Part shown: in pieces, positions 17,649-26,268 of the stretch | Numbering within the stretch: the first letter of the stretch is position 1 | Layout: the number at the start of each line of letters is the position of its first letter | Assembly (NCBI RefSeq): GCF_029854195.1 | Contig: NZ_CP122960.1 | Location: forward strand, 1,618,001 to 1,682,000 | Reading direction: 5' to 3' | Length of the DNA: 64,000 bases | From: Amylibacter sp. IMCC11727 | GTDB taxonomy: Bacteria > Pseudomonadota > Alphaproteobacteria > Rhodobacterales > Rhodobacteraceae | Position numbers and translations under genes: made by a program | Notes under the pieces: model-generated | Seen by the model: only the letters and a program-made list of their open reading frames with translations | Database searches by the model: none | Told to the model about the DNA's origin: nothing

Positions 17649-19256
17649 CTAAAGCTGAACATCTCGAGTGGCGTCCAGCGACAATTCGGGGAAATCCCGT
17701 TCCACACGGTCGATATCCCATTGTAGCCGCGTCATATAGACGGGGTAGCCATCGTGATCGGCGGCCATGTGGCCTTTGTTGGTGTTAACAAAGGCGTCTA
17801 CCTTGTCTTTTGGGCCAGACAGCCAGCGCGCGGAGGTGAACTGTGTGGGTTCAAACCGCACGGGGATGCCATATTCTAGTTCAATGCGTGAGGCCAGAAC
17901 CTCAAACTGCAACGCGCCGACGACGCCGACGATCCAGCCTGCACCGATCATCGGTTTAAACAGTTTTGCGGCCCCTTCTTCGGCAAACTGTGTGAGCGCC
18001 TTATCCAGATGCTTGGCTTTCATCGGGTCGGTGGCACGCACGGATTGCAACAATTCAGGCGCAAAAGAGGGGATACCAGCAAAACGTAAAGATTCCCCTT
18101 CCGTGAGCGCATCTCCAATCCGCAACTGCCCATGGTTTGGAATGCCGATGATATCGCCCGCCCAAGCTTCCTCAGCCAGTTCCCGATCCGAGGCGAGGAA
18201 CAGCATTGGGGATGCAATGGCCATCGGTTTTTTGGTGCGCACGTGGGTCAGTTTCATGCCGCGTTTAAAGTGGCCAGAACACAAACGCACGAATGCAATG
18301 CGGTCGCGGTGCTTTGGATCCATGTTGGCTTGGACCTTGAAAACAAAGCCAGAAACCTTTTTCTCATCTGGAGAAACTTGGCGATCCCCAGCAGGGCGGA
18401 CCTGTGGTTTTGGGCCGTAAGTGCCGATGCCGTCCATCAGTTCCTGAACACCAAAAGAGTTGATGGCGGAGCCGAACCAAATGGGGGTCATCGTGCCATC
18501 GAGGAAGGCTTGGTGATCCAGTTCAGGCAGCAATTCGCGGGCCATTTCCAGTTCTTCCAAGAACTTTTCCAAAAGGTGTTCTGGAACATGCTGCGCCAGT
18601 TTCGGGTCGTCTAGGCCATTGATTTCAATGGATTCGGCAACCACGTTGCGATCCCCGCGATCCATCAGCTCAAGGCGATCATTGAGCATGTCGTAACAGC
18701 CCATGAATTCTTTGCCCACGCCAATGGGCCAACTGGCGGGCGTTACGTCAATGGCGAGGTTTTCTTGAATTTCGTCAATGATTTCAAACGTGTCGCGGCT
18801 CTCGCGGTCCATTTTGTTACAAAAGGTCAGGATCGGCATGTCGCGCAGGCGGCAGACCTCAAACAGTTTTTGGGTTTGGGATTCAACGCCCTTTGCGCCG
18901 TCGATGACCATGATGGCGGCGTCCACAGCGGTGAGGGTGCGATAGGTGTCTTCGGAAAAGTCCGAGTGGCCAGGTGTGTCCACAAGGTTGAACCAGAAGT
19001 TTTTGAATTCAAACGACATTGCGGAGGCAGAGACAGAGATGCCGCGGTCTTTTTCCATCTGCATAAAGTCGGAGCGTGTGCGCCGTGCTTCGCCTTTGGC
19101 ACGCACCTGACCCGCCATTTGAATGGCCCCCCCGTAGAGGAGGAATTTTTCGGTCAGCGTGGTTTTACCCGCGTCTGGGTGAGAGATAATCGCGAAGGTG
19201 CGGCGACGGTCAATTTCCGGCGGCAACACGGGTTGATTTGAAACGGTGTCTAACAT
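17649..19256 (-). CDS. prfC: peptide chain release factor 3
   Basis: RF3 is a translational GTPase that recycles RF1/RF2 from the ribosome. With the ATG at 19256 the protein is 535 residues, close to the E. coli length. Motifs: P-loop SHPDAGKTT (residues 25-33), G3 DTPGHSDFSE, G4 CNKMD. An upstream TTG (19292) would add 12 residues not typical of the family, so I prefer the ATG. The 158-nt gap to the divergent BrnA-like gene should hold both promoters. Confidence 0.94.
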   Translation of the reverse strand: MLDTVSNQPVLPPEIDRRRTFAIISHPDAGKTTLTEKFLLYGGAIQMAGQVRAKGEARRTRSDFMQMEKDRGISVSASAMSFEFKNFWFNLVDTPGHSDFSEDTYRTLTAVDAAIMVIDGAKGVESQTQKLFEVCRLRDMPILTFCNKMDRESRDTFEIIDEIQENLAIDVTPASWPIGVGKEFMGCYDMLNDRLELMDRGDRNVVAESIEINGLDDPKLAQHVPEHLLEKFLEELEMARELLPELDHQAFLDGTMTPIWFGSAINSFGVQELMDGIGTYGPKPQVRPAGDRQVSPDEKKVSGFVFKVQANMDPKHRDRIAFVRLCSGHFKRGMKLTHVRTKKPMAIASPMLFLASDRELAEEAWAGDIIGIPNHGQLRIGDALTEGESLRFAGIPSFAPELLQSVRATDPMKAKHLDKALTQFAEEGAAKLFKPMIGAGWIVGVVGALQFEVLASRIELEYGIPVRFEPTQFTSARWLSGPKDKVDAFVNTNKGHMAADHDGYPVYMTRLQWDIDRVERDFPELSLDATRDVQL

Positions 19257-19414
19257 GTGCGTGCGTATAGTTAAGGTTTGGGGGAAGGGCAAGAAATTGC
19301 GAAAAGCAAACCACCCAGAAACAGGGGTCCCGTAGGTATGGGTGCGGTGTTTTTTTCTGCGGTTAACCTTTGTTGCTTAGGGTGTTTGCTTTGAATTAAC
19401 ACTTTGAGGTCATC

Positions 19415-19885
19415 ATGGTTACGAAAGCACAAGAAACCGCGCGGGCTGATTTGGTTGCGGAACTGAAAACGTTGCAGGAAAGTTTTTACGATGACTGGAT
19501 GACGGGATCCTTACCCGAAATTTGGAATGAGATTCCACAGTTGCATCCGATGCGCCCAAACAAGGTGAAGGTCACTCTGTCGCTGGATGAAGATATGATT
19601 AAGTGGTTTCGCAAACTTGGACGTGGATATCAGGCGCGGATCAATTCCATTTTGCGGGTTTATTGGCAGGCTTTGTTGTCAGGGCAGATCAAAGCGCATT
19701 GGGACGCAGAGGCGATTGCCCCAAAAGAACACAGCCTGTTGGAACGGCTGTTGAAAGAAAAGATTAAAGAGGTGCGTGCGAGGAAGATTAAAGGGGTTTC
19801 TGAGGCGGATTTGAACGCCATGGAACAAGAGTTGACCGAGAGTTTGCGCATGGTGCGCGCGGTCCATGGCGGTGCCAAAGGGTAA
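19415..19885 (+). CDS. BrnA-like antitoxin protein, no toxin partner
   Basis: A 156-residue protein whose middle (KVKVTLSLDEDMIKWFRKLG, then YQARINSILRVYWQA) fits the BrnA/CopG-type ribbon-helix-helix end of the BrnA antitoxin family, with LSLDEDMIKWFRK as the recognisable signature. Residues 1-45 are an acidic helix and residues 95-156 a charged helical tail, making it longer than classical BrnA of about 90 residues. No BrnT-like toxin frame lies on either side: upstream is prfC on the other strand and downstream is the convergent LytTR gene. It may now act as a stand-alone DNA-binding regulator. Confidence 0.6.
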   Translation: MVTKAQETARADLVAELKTLQESFYDDWMTGSLPEIWNEIPQLHPMRPNKVKVTLSLDEDMIKWFRKLGRGYQARINSILRVYWQALLSGQIKAHWDAEAIAPKEHSLLERLLKEKIKEVRARKIKGVSEADLNAMEQELTESLRMVRAVHGGAKG

Positions 19886-19888
19886 GCG

Positions 19889-20770
19889 TTAAATCACGCC
19901 GCGCTCTTTCAGATTTTTCTTGCGGCTGCGTGAAACTGGAACGTTAAATCCATCGGCCATGACCAAAACGGTTTTTTGGTTTTCTGTTTTGACTTTGGCG
20001 ATTTCGTCGAAGCGAACCCAATGGGAGCGATGGACCTGCGCACCGTGTTCAGTGTCGAGCATGTTGACCGCATCAGAAAAGCGCATGTGCAACAGATGCA
20101 TGCCTGTTTCTGTATGGGCCTCGATATAGTGGTCCGACATTGCGAGGCGGATGAGACGTTTGCCCGCGTTGGGCCCAAGGTTTGCCATGAAGGGGCAATC
20201 TTCGGCAGACTTCTTAGAATGAGAGCTGGTGGTTGGGCTGGCCGATTGAATCGGTTCTGACGGAACGGTTTGTGTTTGGTCGTCTTTTATGGGGTTCTTT
20301 GTGAGGTGTTCTTTTATTTTGGATTCAACAAGAACGCTCGTGCTCCACATGATGACATAGATGATGGCGCTGATGGAAACGATGATTGTGAAGATGACCA
20401 GCGGGTGGGGCAGTTCGCTTTGTGGAAACAGGCCTGTAATGGTGAACCAAACGATCAGGAAATAGGTTGGTGCGAAGATGGCGGCACCAACCGAGCTTTG
20501 ATACCAGAAAGGTTTTTCTTCGAACCAGACCTGCGCCAAAACGCCAAAGAAGATGGATGAGATGCTGGAAGAGAAAACGATCCAACCCCAAAATGCGAGG
20601 CGGAAGCCGATGGCATAAGCGTCGTAGGTGTTGAATGGACCGATGGAGGCGACGATGATGGAACCGAAGGTACAGACAATCAAATTGATTGGATGCAAGA
20701 TGCGCGCTTTGTAAGCGGTCCAAAACTTTGGCCAGAACGAGAGTTCTGAAGATGTGGGTTCTTGGGTCAT
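19889..20770 (-). CDS. membrane-anchored LytTR-family transcription regulator
   Basis: A 293-residue protein with four predicted membrane helices between about residues 25 and 150 (INLIVCTFGSIIVASIG, LAFWGWIVFSSSIS, SVGAAIFAPTYFLIVWF, PLVIFTIIVSISAIIYVIMW). A polar linker follows, then a C-terminal LytTR DNA-binding domain (LIRLAMSDHYIEAHTETG ... HRSHWVRFDEIAKV). No histidine kinase or receiver is present, so it is a one-component membrane regulator. I used ATG 20770; the open frame begins at a TTG further upstream (20932) with sequence that is not family-like. A 21-bp-spaced direct repeat upstream may be its own binding site. Ligand and target genes are unknown. Confidence 0.8.
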   Translation of the reverse strand: MTQEPTSSELSFWPKFWTAYKARILHPINLIVCTFGSIIVASIGPFNTYDAYAIGFRLAFWGWIVFSSSISSIFFGVLAQVWFEEKPFWYQSSVGAAIFAPTYFLIVWFTITGLFPQSELPHPLVIFTIIVSISAIIYVIMWSTSVLVESKIKEHLTKNPIKDDQTQTVPSEPIQSASPTTSSHSKKSAEDCPFMANLGPNAGKRLIRLAMSDHYIEAHTETGMHLLHMRFSDAVNMLDTEHGAQVHRSHWVRFDEIAKVKTENQKTVLVMADGFNVPVSRSRKKNLKERGVI

Positions 20771-20939
20771 CGCGGCGTCGGTCAGTAATTGAGAAAAATA
20801 CACAAAAGTTACTGGGTGGCCGTAGTGGCAGAAAAATCCTGTTTGGTAAATAGAGCGTGTGGCGCTTTTTGGAAAATAACCTAAGGTTTTTATCAACTCC
20901 ACCAAGGGTAGTTGGTGTTGTTTTTTTGTCAAAAAGCGA

Positions 20940-20978
20940 CATGCAGTTCACGAAACTGGCCATACCATTCACGAAAAC
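20940..20978. promoter_or_regulatory. 21-bp-spaced direct repeat, candidate LytTR site
   Basis: TTCACGAAA occurs at 20947-20955 and again at 20968-20976, exactly 21 bp apart. Flanking bases also agree (CAT at 20940-20942 and 20961-20963). Two 9-bp direct repeats separated by about 12 bp is the known geometry of LytTR-domain binding sites, although the bases do not closely match the AlgR/LytR consensus. The pair lies about 170-210 bp upstream of the LytTR gene start. Confidence 0.4.
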
Positions 20979-21160
20979 CGCGTTGTTTTGAAACGGATTT
21001 GATTTCAGACAAGGGTACCTTCTATGGCGACGTAGTAGGGGGGGCGCTGGCCCGTAGTATGTGAGTTGCGTAATTGGTAAAATCGGCCGGCGCCTCTGTC
21101 GCTTCGCTTTCGGGCTTTGGACATTGTTTTTCGTTTTTGGTGGGTGTCGACGGGTCGACA

Positions 21161-21188
21161 CAAAAATGCACCCTACGTTGGGTGCATT
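21161..21188 (-). terminator. rho-independent terminator of the double ABC ATPase gene
   Basis: AATGCACCC (21165-21173) and GGGTGCATT (21180-21188) form a perfect 9-bp stem with a 6-nt loop. On the minus strand the stem runs into TTTTTG. It lies about 40 nt past the stop of the ABC gene at 21228. Confidence 0.7.
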
Positions 21189-21227
21189 CTGTTGTGTGGT
21201 CTTTGGACGCGCGTGTGTGACGCGTGA

Positions 21228-23048
21228 TTATTCGAAAGGTTCGAGCACCCGGTGTCCTGGTGACACCTCGCGGTAGCGCGAAGGCCCTGGGTTATACGTG
21301 ATCGGGTGGATCGGGCTGGGGATCGGTTTGAAGTTCAGCTCTTTGTCGATCTGTTTGTTGCGCGGATCAGGGCGAGGCACGGCAGAGAGCAGCGTGCGCG
21401 TGTATTCGTGTTGTGGGTTTTCAAAGATCGCCGCCCGTGGGCCAATTTCAACGATCCGACCGAGGTACATGACCGCCACTTGGTGGGAGACCCGTTCAAC
21501 CACGGCCATGTCATGCGAGATGAACAGATAGCTGAGTTCAAGTTCGGATTGCAGTTCCATCATAAGGTTCAGCACTTGCGCTTGAACGGACACGTCTAGC
21601 GCCGAAACGGCCTCGTCTGCGACGATGAGTTTAGGGTTGAGGGCAAGGGCACGTGCGATGGCCACGCGCTGTCGCTGACCCCCCGAAAATTCGTGTGGAT
21701 AGCGATCAAGGAAGGTGTCGGGCAGGCCGCAGCGGCGGAACAGTTCTTTGGCGCGGTCGCGCATTTCAGAGCCTTTGCCAATGCCGTAATTGATCATGGG
21801 TTCGATCACTTGATCCACTACCTTGCGGGTTGGATTGAGCGAGGCAAACGGGTCTTGGAAGATCATCTGCATGTTGCGGCGGGCTTCGTGCAGGTCTTTT
21901 TTCGACATGCCAAGGACATCGACGCCGTTAATGATGACTTGACCAGAGTTTGGTTCTTCGAGGCGCAAAACGGAGCGGCCCGCGGATGATTTGCCGCAGC
22001 CTGACTCCCCCACAAGCGAGAGGGTTTCCCCGCGTTTGATCGAAAAGGAAACGTCTTCGACGGCGTGTACATTGGCCACGGTGCGCCGCATCATGCCGCC
22101 TTTGACGGGGTAGCGGGTGATGAGGTTTTTCACCTCGAGCAGGGTTTCAATGCCAGGTACAATCGGTTGCGGATTGCTGGTGGCTTCTTCGCCCATGATG
22201 GCCATGGGTTCGGGGTACTCTTTGCCAGTCATTTCACCGAGTTTGGGCACAGCGGCCAAAAGGGCGCGCGTGTAATCCTGTTTCGGGTTTTCAAAGATTT
22301 CGGTGACTGGGCCTTCTTCGACGAGGTTGCCACGGTACATCACAACCACGCGATCTGCCATTTGTGCCACGACCGCCATGTCGTGGGTGATGAACATTAC
22401 GGCGGTGCCTGTTTCTTTTTTCAGGCGGTTAATCAGCGAGAGGATTTCGGCCTGAATGGTCACATCAAGGGCGGTTGTGGGTTCATCGGCGATCAACAGG
22501 CGCGGTTCGCAAGCCAAGGCCATGGCGATCATCACGCGCTGGCGCATCCCGCCAGAAAGTTCGTGGGGGTATTGCGTCAGGCGGCGTTCAGGTTCTGGGA
22601 TGCGCACGCGGCGCAACAGTTCAAGCGCGCGGTCTTCGGCGTCTTGTTTGTTGAGGTTTTTGTGAACGCGCAACCCTTCGGTCAATTGACGGCCCACGGT
22701 GAACACGGGGTTGAGAGAGGTCATCGGTTCCTGAAAGATCATACCGATTTGGTTGCCGCGGATGGTGCGCATGAGGCTGTCTTCGGCCTCGGCCAGATTT
22801 TGGACGTTGCCGTCTGAGTCTGCGAAATTCAACTCGCCCGAGGCGATTTTACCGCCGCCAAATTCCACCAGACGCATGAGGGAAAGCGAGGACACCGATT
22901 TCCCTGAACCAGATTCGCCCACCACACAAACGGTTTCGCCTGCGTTGATATGGAAAGAAACGTCTTCGACGCCCACGACAACACCTGCATTTGTTTGAAA
23001 TTCAACGCGCAGGTTTTCGAACGAGACGAGTGGCTGGCCATCAGGCAT
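21228..23048 (-). CDS. peptide-type ABC transporter, fused double ATP-binding subunit
   Basis: A 606-residue protein with two complete ABC cassettes in tandem (DppD plus DppF arrangement, as in GsiA or YejF). Domain 1: Walker A GESGSGKS, signature LSGGMRQRV, Walker B LLIADEPTTALD. Domain 2: GESGCGKS, FSGGQRQRV, LIVADEAVSALD (Ala replaces the usual Pro-Thr pair). The oligopeptide/dipeptide C-terminal extension follows each cassette. It would energise import of peptides, glutathione-like compounds or nickel complexes. No permease or binding protein is adjacent; the nearest set of that class is at 31.8-35.3 kb and lacks an ATPase, so the two could belong together. Confidence 0.9.
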   Translation of the reverse strand: MPDGQPLVSFENLRVEFQTNAGVVVGVEDVSFHINAGETVCVVGESGSGKSVSSLSLMRLVEFGGGKIASGELNFADSDGNVQNLAEAEDSLMRTIRGNQIGMIFQEPMTSLNPVFTVGRQLTEGLRVHKNLNKQDAEDRALELLRRVRIPEPERRLTQYPHELSGGMRQRVMIAMALACEPRLLIADEPTTALDVTIQAEILSLINRLKKETGTAVMFITHDMAVVAQMADRVVVMYRGNLVEEGPVTEIFENPKQDYTRALLAAVPKLGEMTGKEYPEPMAIMGEEATSNPQPIVPGIETLLEVKNLITRYPVKGGMMRRTVANVHAVEDVSFSIKRGETLSLVGESGCGKSSAGRSVLRLEEPNSGQVIINGVDVLGMSKKDLHEARRNMQMIFQDPFASLNPTRKVVDQVIEPMINYGIGKGSEMRDRAKELFRRCGLPDTFLDRYPHEFSGGQRQRVAIARALALNPKLIVADEAVSALDVSVQAQVLNLMMELQSELELSYLFISHDMAVVERVSHQVAVMYLGRIVEIGPRAAIFENPQHEYTRTLLSAVPRPDPRNKQIDKELNFKPIPSPIHPITYNPGPSRYREVSPGHRVLEPFE

Positions 23049-23213
23049 AGGTGGTCCCCCCTTGGGATTTGTTTTGCCAAGGAGTTTGGGCAGCTAGGGC
23101 GGGGGAGTCAAATGATTTAGAAGCTTTGCCCCCGTCAATTCCTGAGGGAATTCATGATTATTTTGAGGGGATTATGATGCGTTTGCGAATTCCTTAACAA
23201 AACCTAAACCATG

Positions 23214-23262
23214 ACGCGTCATATAAGACGCGTCTAACAGCACGCGTCTTAGACAACGCGTC
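23214..23262. repeat. four ACGCGTC units in exact 14-bp register
   Basis: ACGCGTC occurs at 23214, 23228, 23242 and 23256, each unit separated by a different 7-nt spacer. Because the core is nearly palindromic, units 2 and 3 also form a perfect 10-bp hairpin, TAAGACGCGT (23224-23233) with ACGCGTCTTA (23242-23251) and an 8-nt loop. It lies between the M48 gene (ends 23344) and the start of the ABC gene (23048), all on the minus strand. It may be a terminator for the first, a regulator site for the second, or both. Confidence 0.6.
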
Positions 23263-23343
23263 TGGGTTAACTGTTGGTTTATCAGTGGCTTTGCCTGTGT
23301 TTTGCAACGTGTTCGAAGACGGAATGCAGGGCAGGTTGGCGCC

Positions 23344-24111
23344 TTAAAACGCGAGTGCGAGGGTTTTGCCACGGGCCTGTGCGGCGCGGAATTGTTTAGC
23401 AACTGCACGCACTGCTTGTTTGCGCTGCGGATGGAGCGGATGGCGGCGAAAGCGGCTGTTGCTTGAGGGCAGGCGGTCCAGCAAGTTGATTGCTTTGTCA
23501 GGCGTGTAGCCCGCTTGCATCATCAGGATTGTGCCTGCTTTGTCTGCCTCCAGTTCGAATTTACGCGAAAACGAAATCAGCGCGTTTTCTGCGGCTGTGA
23601 CGGCCGCTTTTTGAACATCGCCGCCTGCTTTTTTTGCGGCTTTGGCGCTTTGGATGGCGCTGCGCAAGATTTCCCGTTGGCCCCGTTCAATGTGATTGCC
23701 GATCTGGTGGGCCATTTCGTGCCCCAAAACCATGGCCATTTCGTTGTCATCGCGCAGAAATTGCAACATGGCGGAGTTGAATACAATGATTGGGCGGCCC
23801 GCAGCGGAGCGGGTGAATTTGGCGTCCGGCGGGGTGCCCGGTTCATTGCGCACAATTAGGCGAAACCTGCATTTGGCCGTGGCGTTGGATTTGAATTCAG
23901 CGCGGCAGGCCTGACGGGCCACAGGCAAGAGGCGTTTGCTGACCCGATCAAAAGAGGCTTTGCCATCTTTGGATGAACGGGACAGTTGCACGGATGGCGT
24001 GGTTTTTGCGTCGGTCGAGGACGGGCGCTTTTCTTCCACAGGGGTGGTGTTTTCGGTACAGGCGGCCAGAAAAATCAGGACAGCAGGCAAAACGAGAGAG
24101 CGAAGGATCAT
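23344..24111 (-). CDS. M48-family metalloprotease, lipoprotein
   Basis: A 255-residue predicted periplasmic lipoprotein with lipobox LAAC (Cys18). The zinc site HEMAH is at residues 131-135 and the distal glutamate lies in the FELEADKAG segment, typical of the M48C/LoiP/BepA-like peptidases. A short Lys-Ala-rich helix separates the two. Such enzymes trim or degrade misfolded envelope proteins. It is monocistronic, divergent from the SDR gene with a 93-nt gap. Confidence 0.88.
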   Translation of the reverse strand: MILRSLVLPAVLIFLAACTENTTPVEEKRPSSTDAKTTPSVQLSRSSKDGKASFDRVSKRLLPVARQACRAEFKSNATAKCRFRLIVRNEPGTPPDAKFTRSAAGRPIIVFNSAMLQFLRDDNEMAMVLGHEMAHQIGNHIERGQREILRSAIQSAKAAKKAGGDVQKAAVTAAENALISFSRKFELEADKAGTILMMQAGYTPDKAINLLDRLPSSNSRFRRHPLHPQRKQAVRAVAKQFRAAQARGKTLALAF

Positions 24112-24204
24112 CTGGGGCGTGTTCTTTGAAAGCGATACTGGAGCATTGCCCCAGACTTAGTGTGTTCCTAGGGTGTTGGAAACAGCGGATGAGGAGATTC
24201 GAGA

Positions 24205-24981
24205 ATGGATTTAGGAATTAAAGGCAAAACGGCGATTGTTTGCGCAGGGTCCAAGGGTTTGGGCTTTGGCTGTGCCGACGCCTTGGCGCAGGCGGGCGTG
24301 AATTTGGTGATCAACGCGCGATCCGAGGGACCGTTGAACGATGCGGCGGATCAGTTGCGTGCCCATGGTGTTGATGTCACCGCTGTGGCGGCGGACATTA
24401 CGACAGAGGCGGGGCAAAAGGCGGTTTTGGAGGCTGCTGGCCGCGTTGATATTTTGGTGAATAACGCTGGTGGGCCGCCCCCTGGCATGTGGTCTGACTG
24501 GGATCGGGAGGATTTCATCAAGGCGCTGGATGCCAATATGTTAACGCCCATTGCCATGATGAAAGCCTGTTTGCCCGCCATGATGGATCAGGGATGGGGG
24601 CGCGTGGTCAACATCACCTCGCAATCTGTGAAATCGCCGATTCCTGTGTTGGGGCTTTCGAATTCGGCCCGTGCTGGTTTGACAGGCTATGTGGCGGGGA
24701 CCGCGCGGCAGGTTGCGCCAAGTGGGGTGACGATCAACAACCTACAACCCGGTATTCACGCCACAGATCGGGCGGTGTCGCTCGACACGGGGGTGGCCGA
24801 ACAGCAAGGGATTTCTATGGATGAAGCCAAAGCGGCGCGGTGTGAAACCATCCCAGCGCGGCGCTATGGAACGGCGGCGGAATTCGGGGCCACGTGTGCG
24901 TTCCTGTGTTCGCAACACGCCGGGTTTATTGTGGGGCAGAATATCCTGCTCGACGGTGGGGCGGTAAATTCCACGATGTAA
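24205..24981 (+). CDS. SDR-family protein with altered catalytic tetrad
   Basis: A 258-residue Rossmann protein. The cofactor motif is AGSKGLGFG (Ala instead of the usual Thr), followed by NNAGGPPPG. The Ser is present at about residue 139 (NITSQS), but where the catalytic Tyr-x-x-x-Lys should be, the sequence is Ser152-Asn-Ser-Ala-Arg156. This resembles the beta-ketoacyl-reductase-like SDR subgroup that lacks the normal tetrad. It is therefore uncertain whether it is an oxidoreductase or uses another chemistry. It is followed 84 nt later by the DNA alkylation repair gene in the same direction. Confidence 0.85.
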   Translation: MDLGIKGKTAIVCAGSKGLGFGCADALAQAGVNLVINARSEGPLNDAADQLRAHGVDVTAVAADITTEAGQKAVLEAAGRVDILVNNAGGPPPGMWSDWDREDFIKALDANMLTPIAMMKACLPAMMDQGWGRVVNITSQSVKSPIPVLGLSNSARAGLTGYVAGTARQVAPSGVTINNLQPGIHATDRAVSLDTGVAEQQGISMDEAKAARCETIPARRYGTAAEFGATCAFLCSQHAGFIVGQNILLDGGAVNSTM

Positions 24982-25065
24982 GCTGACACGGTTTGTCAGT
25001 GGCGCGTTATAGGGTCCGACTGCGTGTGAGGCGCGGTCGGATTTTGAGTATTTGGAGACCAAAGA

Positions 25066-26190
25066 ATGGCAGAAGAACGGTATAGCCTGAAGGATGCTTT
25101 GTTTAACGCAGAGAAGGTTGCGTATTTGGGGCAGCAGTTCGGGGCGGCGGATGCGCGGTTTGATGCGGCTGGATTTGAGCGCGATGTGATGGCCGAGATG
25201 CTGCCTCTGGAATTGAAGGCGCGGATGGATTTGATTGCGCGGGTGTTGGCGCAGTATTTGCCTGATGATTTTCATGCGGCGGCGGATGTGATTGAGGCGG
25301 CTTTGCCAGAGCCGCTCGATCCCACAAAAACGGATGATGATTTTGGGGATTTCATTTTCGGCCCGCTTGGGACCTTTGTGCAAAATCAGGGGATCGCGCA
25401 TTTCACGCGGTCGATGGCCCTGTTGAAAGAGATCACCAAGCGGTTTTCGATGGAATATGCCATTCGACCGTTTTTGAATGCCTATCCCGATCAGACCCGA
25501 GCGGAGTTGGCGGAGTGGGCGTTTGACGAGAATTACCATGTGCGTCGTTTGGTGAGTGAAGGCACACGGCCAAAATTGCCTTGGGGCATGAAGATTGGGT
25601 TGGATGTGCGCGATGCGATCCCGTTTCTGGACACACTGCACAGTGATAAAACGCGCTATGTGACGCGGTCCGTGGCGAACCATTTAAACGATATTGCCAA
25701 GACGGATCCTGCGCTGGTGATTGAAACTTTGCGGCGCTGGCGTGTTCAGGGGGAGCAGGGGGCCAAGGAGCTCGACTGGATCACGCGTCATGCGTTGCGC
25801 ACGTTGATCAAGCAGGGGCATCCTGACGCGATGGAATTGCTGGGGTATGGGCCTGATCCTGCGATTGAGGTTGGTGCGGTCGTGTTGGGCGCGAAACATG
25901 TGGCCATTGGCGATGTGTTGGCCTTTGACGTAGAGATCGTGGCGCGGGATGCGGCAAAGCTGCTGGTGGATTACGCGGTGGAGTTTGTAAAAGCGGACGG
26001 ATCGCGCAAGCCCAAGGTGTTTAAGCTGAAACAGGTGGCGCTAAAGGCAGGGGAGCGGGTGGTTTTGAAAAAGCGACATCGGTTCAAAGGGGATGCCACG
26101 ACCTTTCGATTGTATCCCGGGACCACACGGATTGTTTTGCAGATCAATGGCGTGGCGCGGAGCGAAGCCACGTTCGACCTGATAGAATAG
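25066..26190 (+). CDS. HEAT-repeat DNA alkylation repair protein (AlkC/AlkD-like)
   Basis: A 374-residue protein. Residues 1-240 are tandem helices with the landmarks of the AlkC/AlkD fold: RPFLNAYPDQTRAELAEWAFDENYHVRRLVSEGTRP, the conserved RRLVSEGTRPKLPWG segment and YVTRSVANHLNDIAKTDP. Residues 260-374 form a beta-rich Ig-like C-terminal domain (KVFKLKQVALKAGERVVLKKRH). The AlkC branch has such a C-terminal extension and removes 3-methyladenine and related lesions; assignment between AlkC and AlkD-like is by recollection. A clean start with GGAG upstream. Confidence 0.82.
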   Translation: MAEERYSLKDALFNAEKVAYLGQQFGAADARFDAAGFERDVMAEMLPLELKARMDLIARVLAQYLPDDFHAAADVIEAALPEPLDPTKTDDDFGDFIFGPLGTFVQNQGIAHFTRSMALLKEITKRFSMEYAIRPFLNAYPDQTRAELAEWAFDENYHVRRLVSEGTRPKLPWGMKIGLDVRDAIPFLDTLHSDKTRYVTRSVANHLNDIAKTDPALVIETLRRWRVQGEQGAKELDWITRHALRTLIKQGHPDAMELLGYGPDPAIEVGAVVLGAKHVAIGDVLAFDVEIVARDAAKLLVDYAVEFVKADGSRKPKVFKLKQVALKAGERVVLKKRHRFKGDATTFRLYPGTTRIVLQINGVARSEATFDLIE

Positions 26191-26268
26191 GTCGCGGAAA
26201 GATGCTTGCCGCGTGGCGGTTGCGCTGATATCTGAGCGAAAGCGTAAGGAATAACAGCGGAGCGCCCC

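Larger units (their letters stand above)
20771..21227. other. 457-nt intergenic region between LytTR gene and ABC ATPase gene
   Basis: No convincing gene is present; a 71-codon plus-strand frame here has no family features and is Cys/Arg-rich. The region holds the LytTR upstream sequence with a direct repeat (20940-20978), a TGTCGAC-GG-GTCGACA palindrome at 21145-21160 and a terminator hairpin for the ABC gene (21165-21188). A GC-rich stretch lies around 21040-21115. Confidence 0.6.

Noticed and set aside
21061..21276. 71-codon plus-strand frame in the gap after the LytTR gene.
   Set aside because: It overlaps a terminator hairpin and the end of the ABC gene and shows no protein-like features.
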